Below are positions 46,890 to 57,121 of a stretch of DNA of 64,000 nt, one piece after another. The translations under genes and the position numbers were made by a program. The number at the start of each line of letters is the position of its first letter. Positions within the stretch are counted from its first letter, which is position 1. The notes below the pieces were generated by a model. The model searched no databases and had not been told where the DNA came from. It saw only the letters and a list, made by a program, of their open reading frames with translations. Location of the stretch: positions 992,001-1,056,000 of the forward strand of contig JANEZZ010002677.1 of assembly GCA_026122225.1 (NCBI GenBank). Direction: 5' to 3'. Source of the DNA: Heloderma charlesbogerti. Lineage: Eukaryota; Chordata; Lepidosauria; Squamata; Helodermatidae.

Positions 46890-48305
46890 AAACAAACCAG
46901 TATCAAACTCTGGTTTCTAAATAAAGCACAAGTTCCCAATGTTGGATATCACAGATGTAAAGCTGTAGAGAAAAGAACATGCTGCACCAGGTTGTGGAAG
47001 CAGGTAGTGCAGAGAAAACCAACCATCTGAGCCCAGCATGTCAAACCATGAAGGAGGTCATTTGCATGTTGGACAGAGTTGTTCATATGTTATGTTTTAC
47101 TGCAATTGCTAATGTGAGCTAAAAAACAAAAGGGGTGTTTGGGACACATGAGGTTTGTTTGACTTGTCAGCCACCCGTAGTATGGATGCTGACTAGGTGA
47201 TGGCTCACCCCGAGCTTTAGCCCTTGGAGAGCATTTCTGGGCAGGAAGAAGCTGTAGCGCTGGAAAGTGCCGTTTTTCTTTGCAAATGGAAATGCTTGGA
47301 CTAGTTATATGTGAGAAGCTCTGTTGTAGTTATGAAGATAAGTTTGAAAAGTTTGATTATTTCCCTGTTAAGTGCTAGAAATAGGGACCTGCTAACCTTC
47401 CCAATACTGCTCTTAATTGGAATTGTTATTACAAATCTATAATAAAGGGGCTCTTATTCTCTTACAAAGATCATTGCTATCATCTTAAAACTACACTACA
47501 ACTATTCTGTAATAATCCCGATTGGCTTGGAACTATAGAATCACTGACGTTCCTCATCTAACATGGTGCAACATATTACAATAATCTGCAATTCTGTGCA
47601 GACCCTCTTCCTGCCACCTGCTGGCTGGAATCTTTCTTTGCAATGCACCCCAGTTGCTGCTGTTCTCTTCTGCAGGTGCAAGATATTGCTCCACTCTCAA
47701 GGCTTTAGCTTAAAGGATCCCTACTTATTGGCCACATCTCTGGGCAAACTGTGACTAAGGCCAGAAGACACAGACTTCCATTGGCATACAAGACCTTGGA
47801 AGAAAGTGGGATGTGTTGGACTAAAATATATTTTGGGGTTGTGTGGTTGATCTCTTGTTGATTGAGTGTTGACTTGAATAAATACCATTACTTATACATA
47901 TCTCTGGAGCATGTGTTGGGGGAAGGTTGCTACTCAGACATCCAAACTGGAGTCCCAAGTTTCCTAGGTGGGGGCTTGAGCCAGAACTAAAAATAAGGGA
48001 AGAGGAACCCCTACACACTGAACCGGTCCTGGGTGCTGACCTAAGGGAACTGTAGTTAGTTTAAAACTGGAAGTAGATGTTTCCAATCCCCTCTTCTGGT
48101 GCAGAGGAAGAGAGATGAGTGGGGAGCCTACAGCTCTGCTTAACTAGTTCACATAGCAGAAAACCATGGGTTCCCATTGCATCTTAGTTGGCCCACAGTT
48201 AATTATCTGCTTGGTGTTGTGCATGCATCTAGGAGCACCATGCATACATGTCCAGGTAATGGCACTCTCTCCCTCACACATAGACACGTACACACATGCC
48301 TACAC
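46890..48305. other. No recognised gene
   Basis: Intergenic sequence with no exon or repeat I can name. Confidence 0.4.
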
Positions 48306-48312
48306 CCACTAA

Positions 48313-48431
48313 GGGCACAATCCTATGCTTGTTTAGACAGGAAAAAGTCCTACAACTCCCAGCAAAGCTGGCTGGGGAATAATGGGAGTTGTAGGGCTTT
48401 TTTCTGCCTAAACATGCATGGGATTGCATCC
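48313..48431. mobile_element. GCAATCC-terminal palindromic MITE with TAA duplication
   Basis: GGGCACAATCCTATGCTTGT pairs with ACATGCATGGGATTGCATCC. TAA flanks both sides (48310-48312, 48432-48434). Confidence 0.85.
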
Positions 48432-48439
48432 TAATTGTA

Positions 48440-49690
48440 CCTTTTCAGAGTCATAAGGACAGTTCTGTGAAATTCTGTTTCTGCTTACACATTTGTCTTG
48501 CTATATCAGGCCATTTGAGTTTAAATATTGCACTGAGATATTCTGTCTTACGTATTAAGATGTAAGATAATGTTCTAATTTTGAGCAGGGTGCCCAGTAA
48601 AGTCCAAATCTCTCCTAGAACTCTGACCTTCCTGGCACCACATATGTGAGCGATCTTTCCACCTAAAGGCCTTTGCAGTGTTCAGGGGGCTAGGTGCTGT
48701 CCCAGAACACACATTGTGACCCTCAACAATTAAGAGGGCTCAGTGAGTGTGTCTTGCCACTCTTCTCAACAGACTCACACAGAAACCCAGACAATACAAG
48801 TACCCCCCCCCCCAAAAGCACAAACCCCATACAAGCATCTGAGATCTTGGTGCTCTCCCATTGTCTGGGTGAAATGTGAACTAGCAAATATAAATTAAAT
48901 CTGGACAGGACTGAAGTGGGCCACTGAACCCACTGGCCTTGTGGGTTGGAGGACACTGGAATTCCCATCACTCATGGTATTCAGTCTTCAACTGTCCTGG
49001 GATTAATCTATTAAACTTGACCTCAAGATCTTGGCCATAAGCATCTTGCAAACTTGAGTACAAGAACAAATATAGCAAGGTTGCGATGGGGACAAGCACC
49101 ACAGTCAAATGGAAGAAAGAGCAGAAAAGTCGGGAGTGATGAGAGAGCAGAGTTAGAGCAGAATCAGAAACAGTCAAGAGAGGTAAGGATGACTGTAAAT
49201 CTGCATTCAAAACTGAACCAGTAGCAAAGGCCACAGACTTAAGATTGTAACAGAAATTAATTAAACAGTTTACTGATATACAATACTCAATACAGGAACA
49301 TTATATAAATAAAATTGTAGATCAAATGACTTCATAAACACATCGGGGAAAATCTATCCAGACACTACAATGTAATTGAGGGAATAAAAATAACAGTCAT
49401 AATCATCATCAGTCGCATCAAAGAATAATAAAGAAATTAGGAAATAATACTTTGGCAATGTAAGTAAAGAAATCATTATAATAATGATATTGACAAAGCA
49501 GCTAATGAAAGCAAGTTGAATAAAAATCAACTGTTATCTCCAGCAGCCATTCCAGCAGGCTGTACTGAGGGAGATGAGAGGGGGAAATGCGGCCATTCCA
49601 CCAGCCCTGCGGAAAGATTTCATTTTTCTTCCCCTTTCCTTCCCATTCCTTTTTCCTTGTGTGCTGGGTCTTTTTAGAGTGTAAACCTGT
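48440..49690. other. No recognised gene
   Basis: Intergenic sequence without recognisable exon or repeat; a C run at 48804-48814. Confidence 0.35.
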
Positions 49691-49797
49691 GGGCAAGGAC
49701 TGTCTTGTATTACAGATTATATGTAAGCCACCCAGGGAGCTTTTTTGGCTGAGAAGCCGGATAAAAATACTTAATTAAATAAATAAAATTAAAACAT
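49690..49797 (+). mobile_element. LINE 3' end (L2-like)
   Basis: TATATGTAAGCCACCCAGGG and the AATTAAATAAATAAAAT tail are typical of squamate LINE 3' ends. Confidence 0.5.
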
Positions 49798-49901
49798 GCC
49801 CTGTATTGGCAGGCCCTATGCTGCATCTCCCTATTAAAACTCCCTCCAGCCCACTTACTTTAAAACATCTTAAATTATCCTAGGCTTCTTACCCATTTTA
49901 A

Positions 49902-49970
49902 AGCTGCAATCCTAAACAAGGGAGTAAGCCCTATTGTACACAGAGGGACCTCGGAGTAGGATTTTATTGT
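49902..49970. repeat. GACTTACT/AAGTAA family repeat (copy 6, partial)
   Basis: GCTGCAATCCTAAACAAGGG is followed by AGTAAGCCCTATTG. Confidence 0.45.
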
Positions 49971-49984
49971 TCATTGCACTGTAT

Positions 49985-50697
49985 TTTAGTGTCACATTCA
50001 TAGCTACCAGTCCTGTGCAGTGGGTTAGCAGCTCCTTCCATCTTCCATCCAACCTGGTAACCTCCAGGTTAGGTTATCATTATTGTAACACATTATATGT
50101 GGGGCTGCTCAGTAAGACTGTCTAGAAGCTTCAACTAATGTTGAATTTACCAGCTAGAATTCTGACTGGGAGGTGGAGCTAAATTATACTAATTATGAAA
50201 GAATACCATTGGCTGCCTATTCACTTCTGAGTCCAGTTCAAAGTGCTGGTCCTTTAAAGCCCTAAAGGGCTTGGGACCCAAATACCTGAAGAAGCACCTC
50301 CCATATCAACCTACTAATATTAATATCCATTGATATAAGATAATATCCATTAAAATTATCTGATGGCTGCCTTCACTAAGAGGAGTGCATTATTAAGGCA
50401 GAAAGGAGAGTGTATTTTCTGTGGTTGGGCATCTACTTTGGAATGCCCTCCTGAGAGAGATTTGATTGGCATCAACATTAAATTCTTTGAGGTGCCAGGT
50501 TAAAAAATTTATCCAGGAATTTGTATCTGTTTATATGGTTTTTAGCGGGTTGATGAATTCTTTTTTATTCCTCTCAGTTTTATGGACTGGTATCTTATTG
50601 TGCATTATTGTTCATACATTATTTTATCTTTGTGCACTGCCTTGTGCACTTTTGGAGTAAAGGCAGTCGAGAAATTAATAAATTAATAAATAAAATC
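49985..50697 (+). mobile_element. L2-like LINE 3' part
   Basis: NLVTSRLGYHYCNTLYVGLL is followed by a broken PLAAYSLLSPVQSAGPLK-like stretch. The 3' end is CACTGCCTTGTGCAC with ATTAATAAATTAATAAATAA. Frames are broken. Confidence 0.65.
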
Positions 50698-50699
50698 TT

Positions 50700-50800
50700 C
50701 AGTAGATCAGAGAGAGAAAAAAATGAAAGAAAAAAAATGGAAAGAATGGAAAGAAGGAAAATAAGATAATGGGAAAGAAAATGGTGGAAGAAAGTGCTAA
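50700..50800 (+). repeat. Purine-rich (GAAA)-type low-complexity stretch
   Basis: GAGAGAGAAAAAAATGAAAG and GGAAAGAATGGAAAG runs follow the L2 tail. Confidence 0.7.
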
Positions 50801-50847
50801 CTAGACATCTCTTTTTATATTGATCAGAGGTGGGACCAGACCTTTAT

Positions 50848-51875
50848 GGGATTCTTCACATGGAGCTTTCATCCTGCTACTGAGATTGGTTGCTCATGGA
50901 AATTTAGACGGCGACGTTAACTTTCAGGGCGTCTCCAGCACTAAATGACCTTTATTCCACTTTTTAAATGATCAGAGATAATGAGCTATCAAATTACATC
51001 TCTTGAGTTCCACTTGAAAAGAGGAAAACCCGCAATAAGAGGAGCTAGACCATAGCACCATCTAACGGCTATGTAATGAAACGTGGAAGACTCAGATTGG
51101 GGGGGGGGGAAGAGGGGGGAAGGGAGGGAGAAAGCACATGGGAAGGGAGTCTGTTGTGATCCTGCATTTAAAATGGAAGCAGAAAGCCCCAGTTTAAATG
51201 TGGGATTTTAGGCTGGTGTAGAGATGCTCTATATCATTCTGGATGTAATTTCTACTTTCTATATGTGCCATAATTTTTATCTAAGGGAAAGTATAACCAG
51301 TGCCTCTATAATCCATTTCCTCATAAGCACATTCCATCTTTCTCAGGGCAGGGTGGTGGTTAGGATTTACCTTTTGCTATGCCAAGATGTTCCTCAAGCT
51401 GCAAGCCTATACACATTTACTTTGAGCATCTCTATACCAGCCTAAAATCCCATATTTTCCATTTTAAATGCAGGATAATGCCGTACTCCCTTTACAGGTG
51501 CTTCCTCCCCAACCCCACTTTTCCACCACCTTTGCCCCCTTATCTGAGTCTTCCATATGTTTCATTATACAGCCACTAGATGGCACTGTGGCCTAGCTCC
51601 CCTTGCGACTTTTCCTTTTTCATGGAGGGAACTCAAGCACAGTAATTTGATAGCTCATTATCTTCGATGGTTTTAAAAATGGAATTTTACTTATTTATTA
51701 CACATCTGTACTGCCCAATGGCCAAAGCTCTCTGGGCGGTTTACAAAGATTTAGGAATAAAGGTCATTTAGTGTAGGAGGCACCCTGGACGTTCACAACA
51801 TCATCTAAAGGACCCGCAAACTTCCGTGAGTAACCCATCTCAATAGCAGGATAAAAGCTCCATGTGAAGAAACCC
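50848..51875. mobile_element. 1-kb near-palindromic DNA element
   Basis: The left arm begins GGGATTCTTCACATGGAGCT and the right arm ends AGCTCCATGTGAAGAAACCC. The arms keep pairing for about 350 bp, for example TAATGAGCTATCAAATTAC on the left with GTAATTTGATAGCTCATTA on the right. The centre (about 51190-51430) also folds (GATTTTAGGCTGGTGTAGAG / CTCTATACCAGCCTAAAATC). The right arm is enlarged by an L2 tail at about 51672-51765. TTTA stands at both borders. No transposase frame is present. Confidence 0.8.
51672..51765 (-). mobile_element. L2-like LINE 3' end, antisense, in the right arm of the palindrome
   Basis: TTATTTATTACACATCTGTA, CTGCCCAATGGCCAAAGCTC and TCTGGGCGGTTTACA are the inverted squamate L2 3' end. 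It has no counterpart in the left arm. Confidence 0.65.
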
Positions 51876-51913
51876 TTTAACTCAATGATGTTCACTTCTG
51901 AGAAGACATGTAT

Positions 51914-52083
51914 ATTAGGGGTGGGGAACCTTTTTCAGCTTGAGGGCCAAATTGGTTCTGGGCAAGCATGTTGTGGGCACATGGCATCAGTGGGCAGGGT
52001 CACCCCAGCATGACCAGGGTCACTGCCAGCATGAAGCCCCAGTGTGATTGCCCAGACTCCATTCATTCATTCATTCATTCATT

Positions 52084-52120
<37 letters not shown>

Positions 52121-52602
52121 ACACACACAAATTCACTCATACTTCAACTCTCTCCCACAGCAATTATGCTTTTAAAAGCCTTCCTTGGTGGGAATGGTGG
52201 CTTTTAAAAAGCCTGATTGCAGCAGGGGGATTTGGTGGGGCGGGGGATGTCAGAGCAGCAGAAGCAGTCCAAACTGCCCCTCTGCACACTGCAAACATTG
52301 TAAAAAACCTCCACTGGTACCAATGGAGGCTTTTAAAAAGCTTCAATGCAATGGGGGAGGGGTGACTTTTGGGGGGGACATGTGTTGCTGGGTTGGGGAG
52401 AGTTAGCCCATCCCTCTCCAGCAACAACCCCCCCCAATACCTGCAATCCTGTAATTAGGCTTTTAAGAGCCTCACTTGCAGCATGGGAGGGAGGAGGGGA
52501 AATCCCTTTTCTCTGGTTTCTGATTGAAGATAAGGGCAGGGGTCTGATGGGGGCCTCCTGCAGTCCATGTCCACCTGCAGGCTTGAAGTTCCCTATCCCT
52601 GA
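51914..52602. mobile_element. Non-autonomous hAT-like element with internal microsatellites
   Basis: Left AGGGGTGGGGAACCTTTTTC and right GAAGTTCCCTATCCCTGATG are inverted ends. Inside, a segment with GGCTTTTAAAAAGC and variants recurs three times. (ATTC)n lies at about 52061-52088 and (AC)n at 52089-52130. Confidence 0.55.
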
Positions 52603-52740
52603 TGTAAAGGATCACACTGTAAGCCTCTTAACAAAGTATTCTTATCAACAAGTGCCAAGGCCTCACTCTGGCAATCAGTAACAGTCACACTGACCCACAA
52701 CCAACTTCTCTGCCGCCTTCTGAGGTTGCATAGATTAGAA

Positions 52741-52860
52741 CAGAGATGGGTAGAAAGTAGATCTCCAAATGTTTTGTACTCCAATTCCCAGCATTCCTGA
52801 CCATTGGCCATGGTTCTAAGGCTGATGGGTGCTGTAGTCAAACAACTGGAGGCTGTTGAC
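52741..52860. mobile_element. hAT-type palindromic MITE (copy 7)
   Basis: CAATTCCCAGCATTCCTGAC and CTGATGGGTGCTGTAGTC are the usual inner parts. The ends are diverged. Confidence 0.55.
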
Positions 52861-52878
52861 ATATTGTCTATCAATTAA

Positions 52879-52999
52879 GGGCGTAATCCTTAGACAGAAA
52901 AAAAATCCTACAACTCCCAGCATGCCAAAGCCAGCCATGTGTGGCATGCTGGGAGTTGTAGGGCCTTTTTTCTCTCTAAGCATGCACAGGATTGCACCC
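52879..52999. mobile_element. GCAATCC-terminal palindromic MITE with TAA duplication
   Basis: GGGCGTAATCC pairs with GGATTGCACCC (the first G being part of TAAGG). TAA flanks both sides (52876-52878, 53000-53002). Both arms hold the CCTACAACTCCCAGCATGCC motif. Confidence 0.85.
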
Positions 53000-53004
53000 T
53001 AAGT

Positions 53005-53945
53005 GTATGATTGAGAGCAGCTGAGACCCTGAATGTCCGGGTCTAAGTTGAAGGTGGGGGGCAGGGGAGAGAATGGAGGAGAGGGAGAGAGAAGGAACTG
53101 ACCTACTCAAATCCCTAGCAGCTTATAGTGTATCCTGGAGAGGGACCTAGGGTTGAGGGGTATGTGTGCTATGATAGAAGAAAACCTCCCCTCCCTATTT
53201 CAGCAGGAAGGAAGCCTAAAGAACACCTTTCCTCTTTCCCATTCTCCACTAGAATGGGAAAGAGGAATTTCCCATTCTAGATTTTTTTTTTTTACTGTTG
53301 TCATCCATTTTAGATCATGGCTGCTCTAGAAATTGCAGAATCCAGAGGTTCGTTGGCCTAAGAGGGCTACATCAACAATGACGGCAAGGGAGGCAGCAAA
53401 GAGGAAAAGGAAACTGGATCAAGAGCTTGAAGATGCCTTTAAAAAACGCCTGGAATAGAAAGAGGAGTTAAGAGTAAGAATAAGAGTTAATGCTAAGTGA
53501 TATTCAGGCAATATCGCAATAAGAGTATTGTGAAAGTCCAAAGGAGTACAGTGGAAATATTCGCTCAATAATATGTGTAGCTAGATGGACTGGTGAGGCA
53601 GGAGATAAAAGAACTCAGTAAAACAAGACAGTGAAGCATCCAACGATCTCTAGAAATGTGATCAATATGTCTATCAAAATCTCCCAAAACCAAGATAGGG
53701 AGAGAAGTCAAGGAAACTAGTAACGTTTCAGATCAATGAGGAAATTAAGACAAAAGACGAAGACAGGAGGACAAGAAGCTCTTCGCAAATGTGCCGGAGA
53801 ATAAAAACAAAGCGCCCCTCCCTGAAGCCCCTGAGAAAGGGCGGGGGGCTGGCTCCCTTTGTCCGCAACCAGCTCGCCACGGAGGCAAGCCTTTCCGCCA
53901 GTCTCCCCGCCACAGCCATTTTCGAAGTATTTATTCAGTTGCTTA
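53005..53945. other. No recognised gene; one short lysine-rich frame and a hairpin
   Basis: A hairpin CCTCTTTCCCATTCT / AGAATGGGAAAGAGG lies at about 53231-53266. A 26-codon ATG frame at 53378-53458 is highly charged (REAAKRKRKLDQELED) and not recognised. Confidence 0.4.
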
Positions 53946-54457
53946 GTTATTTAAAACATTCATATCCCGCCCTGTGTCGTTAAGATCTGTGTGTACGAGC
54001 AGCGCTTCGCGCTGTCCAGCAGGACTCTGCCTCGGAGCCATGACTCGGAAAAGCAAAGCCTCTCGGCAGCTTCCCCTCCTGGGGGAAGGCGAGAGACCCC
54101 CAGGCGCCCCTCTCCCGCTGGCTTCGGAGCCTCCGCGGCGCGTGGCGAAAGGGGCCATCGCACCGCGCATCCGCAGGAGGGAAGGGGCGCCTGCCGCGCG
54201 CTCTCAGCCCCAACGCCCCCTCCCCTGCACTTGGGAGCAGGCCCGCTAAAATCGTGGATCGCGCCGTTATCTTCGGTGGGTGTCTGTCGCCGTTGCCTTG
54301 GGGGAGAAAATGGAAGACCTAATAGGAACATGCCGAGCGCCCGGTCGAGTCTACTTAATTATCAGGGCCAGAGCCGGGCTCTCTGCGACTGCGCAGCTCC
54401 CCCGCAAGCCGAACTGGTTTTTAGAAGTCGGCGGCGCCCGCGCCTGACCTTCTTACG

Positions 54458-54522
54458 GCTGGTTGGGGCATGCTGGGAGTTGTAGGCCTTTTTCGGTCTA
54501 GACATGCGTAGGACGGCGACCT
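54458..54522 (+). mobile_element. Half of a GCAATCC-terminal palindromic MITE in the GRPEL1 promoter
   Basis: Only the right half of the small palindromic family is present: GGCTGGTTGGGGCATGCTGG, then AGTTGTAGG, then TTTTTCGGTCTAGACATGCG and TAGGACGGCGACC. It matches the right arm of the copies at 48313-48431 and 52879-52999 with CpG-type changes. Confidence 0.65.
54467..54486 (-). promoter_or_regulatory. ZNF143/THAP11-type motif in the GRPEL1 promoter, within a MITE half
   Basis: The minus strand reads CCTACAACTCCCAGCATGCC, close to the known ZNF143/THAP11 composite site (ACTACAAYTCCCAGMATGC, recalled from the literature). It lies about 250 bp upstream of the GRPEL1 ATG in the CpG island. 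The flanking bases match the palindromic MITE family seen elsewhere in the window, so the site appears to be transposon-derived. Binding is not shown. Confidence 0.5.
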
Positions 54523-54736
54523 TTAGTCCATGACTCGGTGCTTGCACGGGAGGAACTTTCCCTGTCCAATGCTGCCCCCGCGGAAACGACGGGGCGGCTC
54601 GCTTTCCAACAAGGAACTTCAGTCCCGCCCGCAGCGCTCCCCCGCGCGTTGCGGATTGGCTGCGTGCTCCGCCGAGCCCGCTCATTGGACGGCGCTGGCT
54701 TCCGTTGGGCGTCAAGGGAAGAGGCAGGCGGGCGAC

Positions 54737-54810
54737 ATGGCGGCGGCCGTCCGGCGGCTCGTGGGGCTGGCGAGGCGGACCGGCCCTCTCTTCCCCGGGC
54801 CTCGGTGGCG
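54737..54810 (+). CDS. GRPEL1: GRPEL1 exon 1 coding part (mitochondrial targeting peptide)
   Basis: GRPEL1 is the mitochondrial GrpE, the nucleotide exchange factor of matrix Hsp70 (HSPA9/mortalin) in protein import and folding. The exon gives MAAAVRRLVGLARRTGPLFP and then GPRW plus two bases of an Arg codon. It is Arg-rich, has no acidic residue and is amphipathic, as expected for a matrix presequence. The context GGCGACATGG is a good start. The donor GGTGGCG|GTAAGA leaves phase 2, and joining to exon 2 (CG + G) restores Arg and continues TSQLLCT, matching the remembered RLLCT of human GRPEL1. It lies in a CpG island with CCAAT boxes and is divergent to SORCS2. The first residues are not conserved enough alone; the assignment rests on exon 2 and the exact splice phase. 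Confidence 0.88.
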
Positions 54811-55147
54811 GTAAGACGGGGAAGACGGAGGCCTCCCCTCTGCCCTTCGGGGAGCCGAGCGGGGCTGGGGAAGGGGAGGCTGGGAGGAAGATGCGGGCGG
54901 GCCGGGCAGCCTGGAGGGGCCTCAGGCGGAGCCCCGCGCGGGCGGGAAGGCAGGCCTGTGCTCTACGCGACAGACGTGCTTCGGGCGCTGGGCCGCGGGC
55001 ACGCTCGGGAAGCCCTTTCTTCTTCGCGGGAGAGGAGGTGACCTTTCCTCTCTTCCCTTCTCCGCAACGAAACGCTGTTCTCCCCCCGCACCAATTTACT
55101 TCTACTTTCCTCCCCCCCCCCAGTTTTCCTCCCATTTCCTTTTTTGT

Positions 55148-55290
55148 GTAGTTACTTATTTATTGCTTTTCTGTGCCGCCCACTAGCGAAAGCTCTCTGA
55201 GCGGTTGACAAAACAAAACTTAAAACCATAAAATACAATTAACATTGGCAGCGCTCCGGGTGGTGTACAAAATAATTCTAAAGCAGAAAA
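55148..55290 (-). mobile_element. L2-like LINE 3' end, antisense
   Basis: TTATTTATTGCTTTTCTGTG, CCGCCCACTAGCGAAAGCTC and TGAGCGGTTGACAAAACAAA are the inverted L2 3' end. Confidence 0.65.
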
Positions 55291-55412
55291 GCTGATGCAT
55301 AAGGGAGAAAGAAAAAAAGGTAACGGGCATAAAATGCTTGCCTTGGTTAGAGCAAGGCTTAGGGTATTTTCTCCATCAGCACGGTTCTGCCTTGCTGCTC
55401 TTCTCTTGCTTA

Positions 55413-55815
55413 GGGAGCAATCCTATGGGGATAGGCAGCTGCCTCTGAACTTGGAGGCGACTGCCTATCCAATGCAGGGCGGGTGGAGCGTGGACAGGAG
55501 CTTCTCCTCCATGCTCCGGCTGCCTTGCTTTACCAGCTAGATGGCCAATTTTGGTTGTCTAGCTGAATGGGGGAGCGGGGCTGGATGATGCATAGGAAGC
55601 ATTGTAACAGCATTTCTGCCGTCCCCACCCCCAGAATGCCCCCTTTCCTCCCGCCCCACGCTGCTCTTCCAAGCGTGGAGCCTGGGACAATCCGTGCTGC
55701 TTACAAGGGGGAGGGGGTTTTCTGGGAACCGACCTTGGAGCCCAGGCGCCATGATCAGTTCCCGAAAAATCCTATGGCTGCCTAGCTGCTGTCTAGCGGC
55801 CATAGAATTGCGCCC
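55413..55815. mobile_element. Harbinger-like non-autonomous element (copy ii), 403 bp
   Basis: Ends GGGAGCAATCC and GAATTGCGCCC are flanked by TTA (55410-55412, 55816-55818). It is the inverted counterpart of the copy at 42320-42753. Its left hairpin GATAGGCAGCTGCC...GACTGCCTATC equals the right hairpin there, and GGGAACCGACCTTGGAGCCC near its right end matches the left part there. It starts about 600 bp downstream of GRPEL1 exon 1. Confidence 0.75.
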
Positions 55816-56154
55816 TTAATGTGCCTGGTGCTGCCACATGTCTGTGTGAAGCTTTTGAAACCCATATGTGTAGCAAGGAGCACTCATTTCTTACCTCTTC
55901 TTTGTTTTTTAACACTATTTAGAGTTGAATCTTTGTTCTTTAACTCTGTTTAGAGTTGTGGGCCTCGAAAGTCAAATGAGACGTACTGCCTCTAGTCCAG
56001 CTTGCGAGTGTGTGTCTTGTATAGGATTGCCTCAGGTGGAGCAGCAAATGGTGCACCCTTCCAAGGTACAAGGTACCCAAGTTGTTTTGGCACCTGAGGC
56101 AGACATTCCAGAAGCATCCACCCCCCCCCCCTCCAGCAGTACAAATATAGTATA

Positions 56155-57118
56155 CCGTAGGACTCAGTCCTGGCCCAGTGATCTTCAACATTTTTATTAA
56201 TGTCTTGGATGAAGAGGTGCAGGGAATGCTGATCAGATTTGCAGATGAGACAAAAGTGGGTAGGACAGCTAATACCCTGGAAGAAATAAAGAAAGAAAAT
56301 TCGAAGTGATCTTGATAGGCTGGAGCGCTGGGCTGAGAACAACAGAATGAAATGTAAAAGGGATAAATGCCAAGTTCTGCACCTAGGAAAAGGAAACCAA
56401 ATGCACAGTTAACAAGATGGGGGATACTTGGCTCAACAATACTACAAGTAAGAAGGATCTTGGAATTGTTGTAGATCACAAGCTGAATATGAGCCAGCAG
56501 TGTGATGTGACTGCAGAAAAGGCAAATGCTATTTGGGGCTGCATTAATAGCTTCCAAATCACATGAAGTACTAGTTCCCCTCTATTCAGCCCTGGTTAGA
56601 CCTCATCTGGAGTACTGTGACCAGTTCTGGGCACCAGACTTCAAGAAATATGCAGACAAACTGGAAAAGGTTCAGAGGAAGGCAAAGAAGATGATCCGGG
56701 GACTGGAAACAAAGCCCTATGAGGAGACACTGAAAGACCTGGGCCTGTTTAGTCTTGAGAAGAGAAGACTGAGGGGAGATATGATAGCGTTCTTCAAGTA
56801 CTTGAGAGGTTGTCACAGAGAGGAAGGCCAGGACCTCTTCTCGATCATCCCAAGGTGCAGGACATGGAATAATGGGTTTAAGTTACAGGAAGCCAGATTC
56901 TGGCTGAACATCAGGAAAATCTTCCTGACTGTTAGAGCAATATGACAATGGAACCAATTCCCTAGGGAGGTAGTGGGCTCTCCCACTCAGGAGGCATTCA
57001 AGATGAAGCCCGACAGCCAACTGTCAGGGATGCTTTGGCTTAGATTCCTGCATTGAGCAGGGGGTTGGACTCGATAGTCTTATAGGCCCCTTCCAGTCCT
57101 ACTCTTCTATGGTTCTAT
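56155..57118 (+). mobile_element. CR1 LINE, 5'-truncated
   Basis: It runs from the GSVL region of the reverse transcriptase (TCCTGGCCCAGTGATCTTCA) through the [20 protein letters not shown] and [20 protein letters not shown] segments to the CR1 3' end TATAGGCCCCTTCCAGTCCT with a TTCTATGGTTCTAT tail. Frames are broken at several points. It is closely related to the copies at 17-22.6 kb. Confidence 0.9.
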
Positions 57119-57121
57119 AAA

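Larger units (their letters stand above)
53950..55080 (+). promoter_or_regulatory. GRPEL1: CpG island over the GRPEL1 promoter and exon 1
   Basis: GC- and CpG-rich sequence starts at about 53950 and ends at about 55080, around the GRPEL1 start codon. Between 54.55 and 54.70 kb it carries CCAAT at 54566-54570, the inverse ATTGG at 54655-54659 and 54684-54688, and a GC box (CCCGCCC) near 54624. No TATA box is seen. This is typical of a housekeeping mitochondrial gene promoter. The block 53950-54330 upstream has long frames on both strands that I cannot assign and read as composition. Confidence 0.75.

Noticed and set aside
51968..52365. Frames with poly Thr-His and Ser-Phe-Ile-His repeats
   Set aside because: Translations of the (AC)n and (ATTC)n microsatellites.
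54362..55135. A 257-codon minus-strand frame over the GRPEL1 promoter and exon 1
   Set aside because: Composition artefact of the CpG island; it overlaps the real exon on the other strand.
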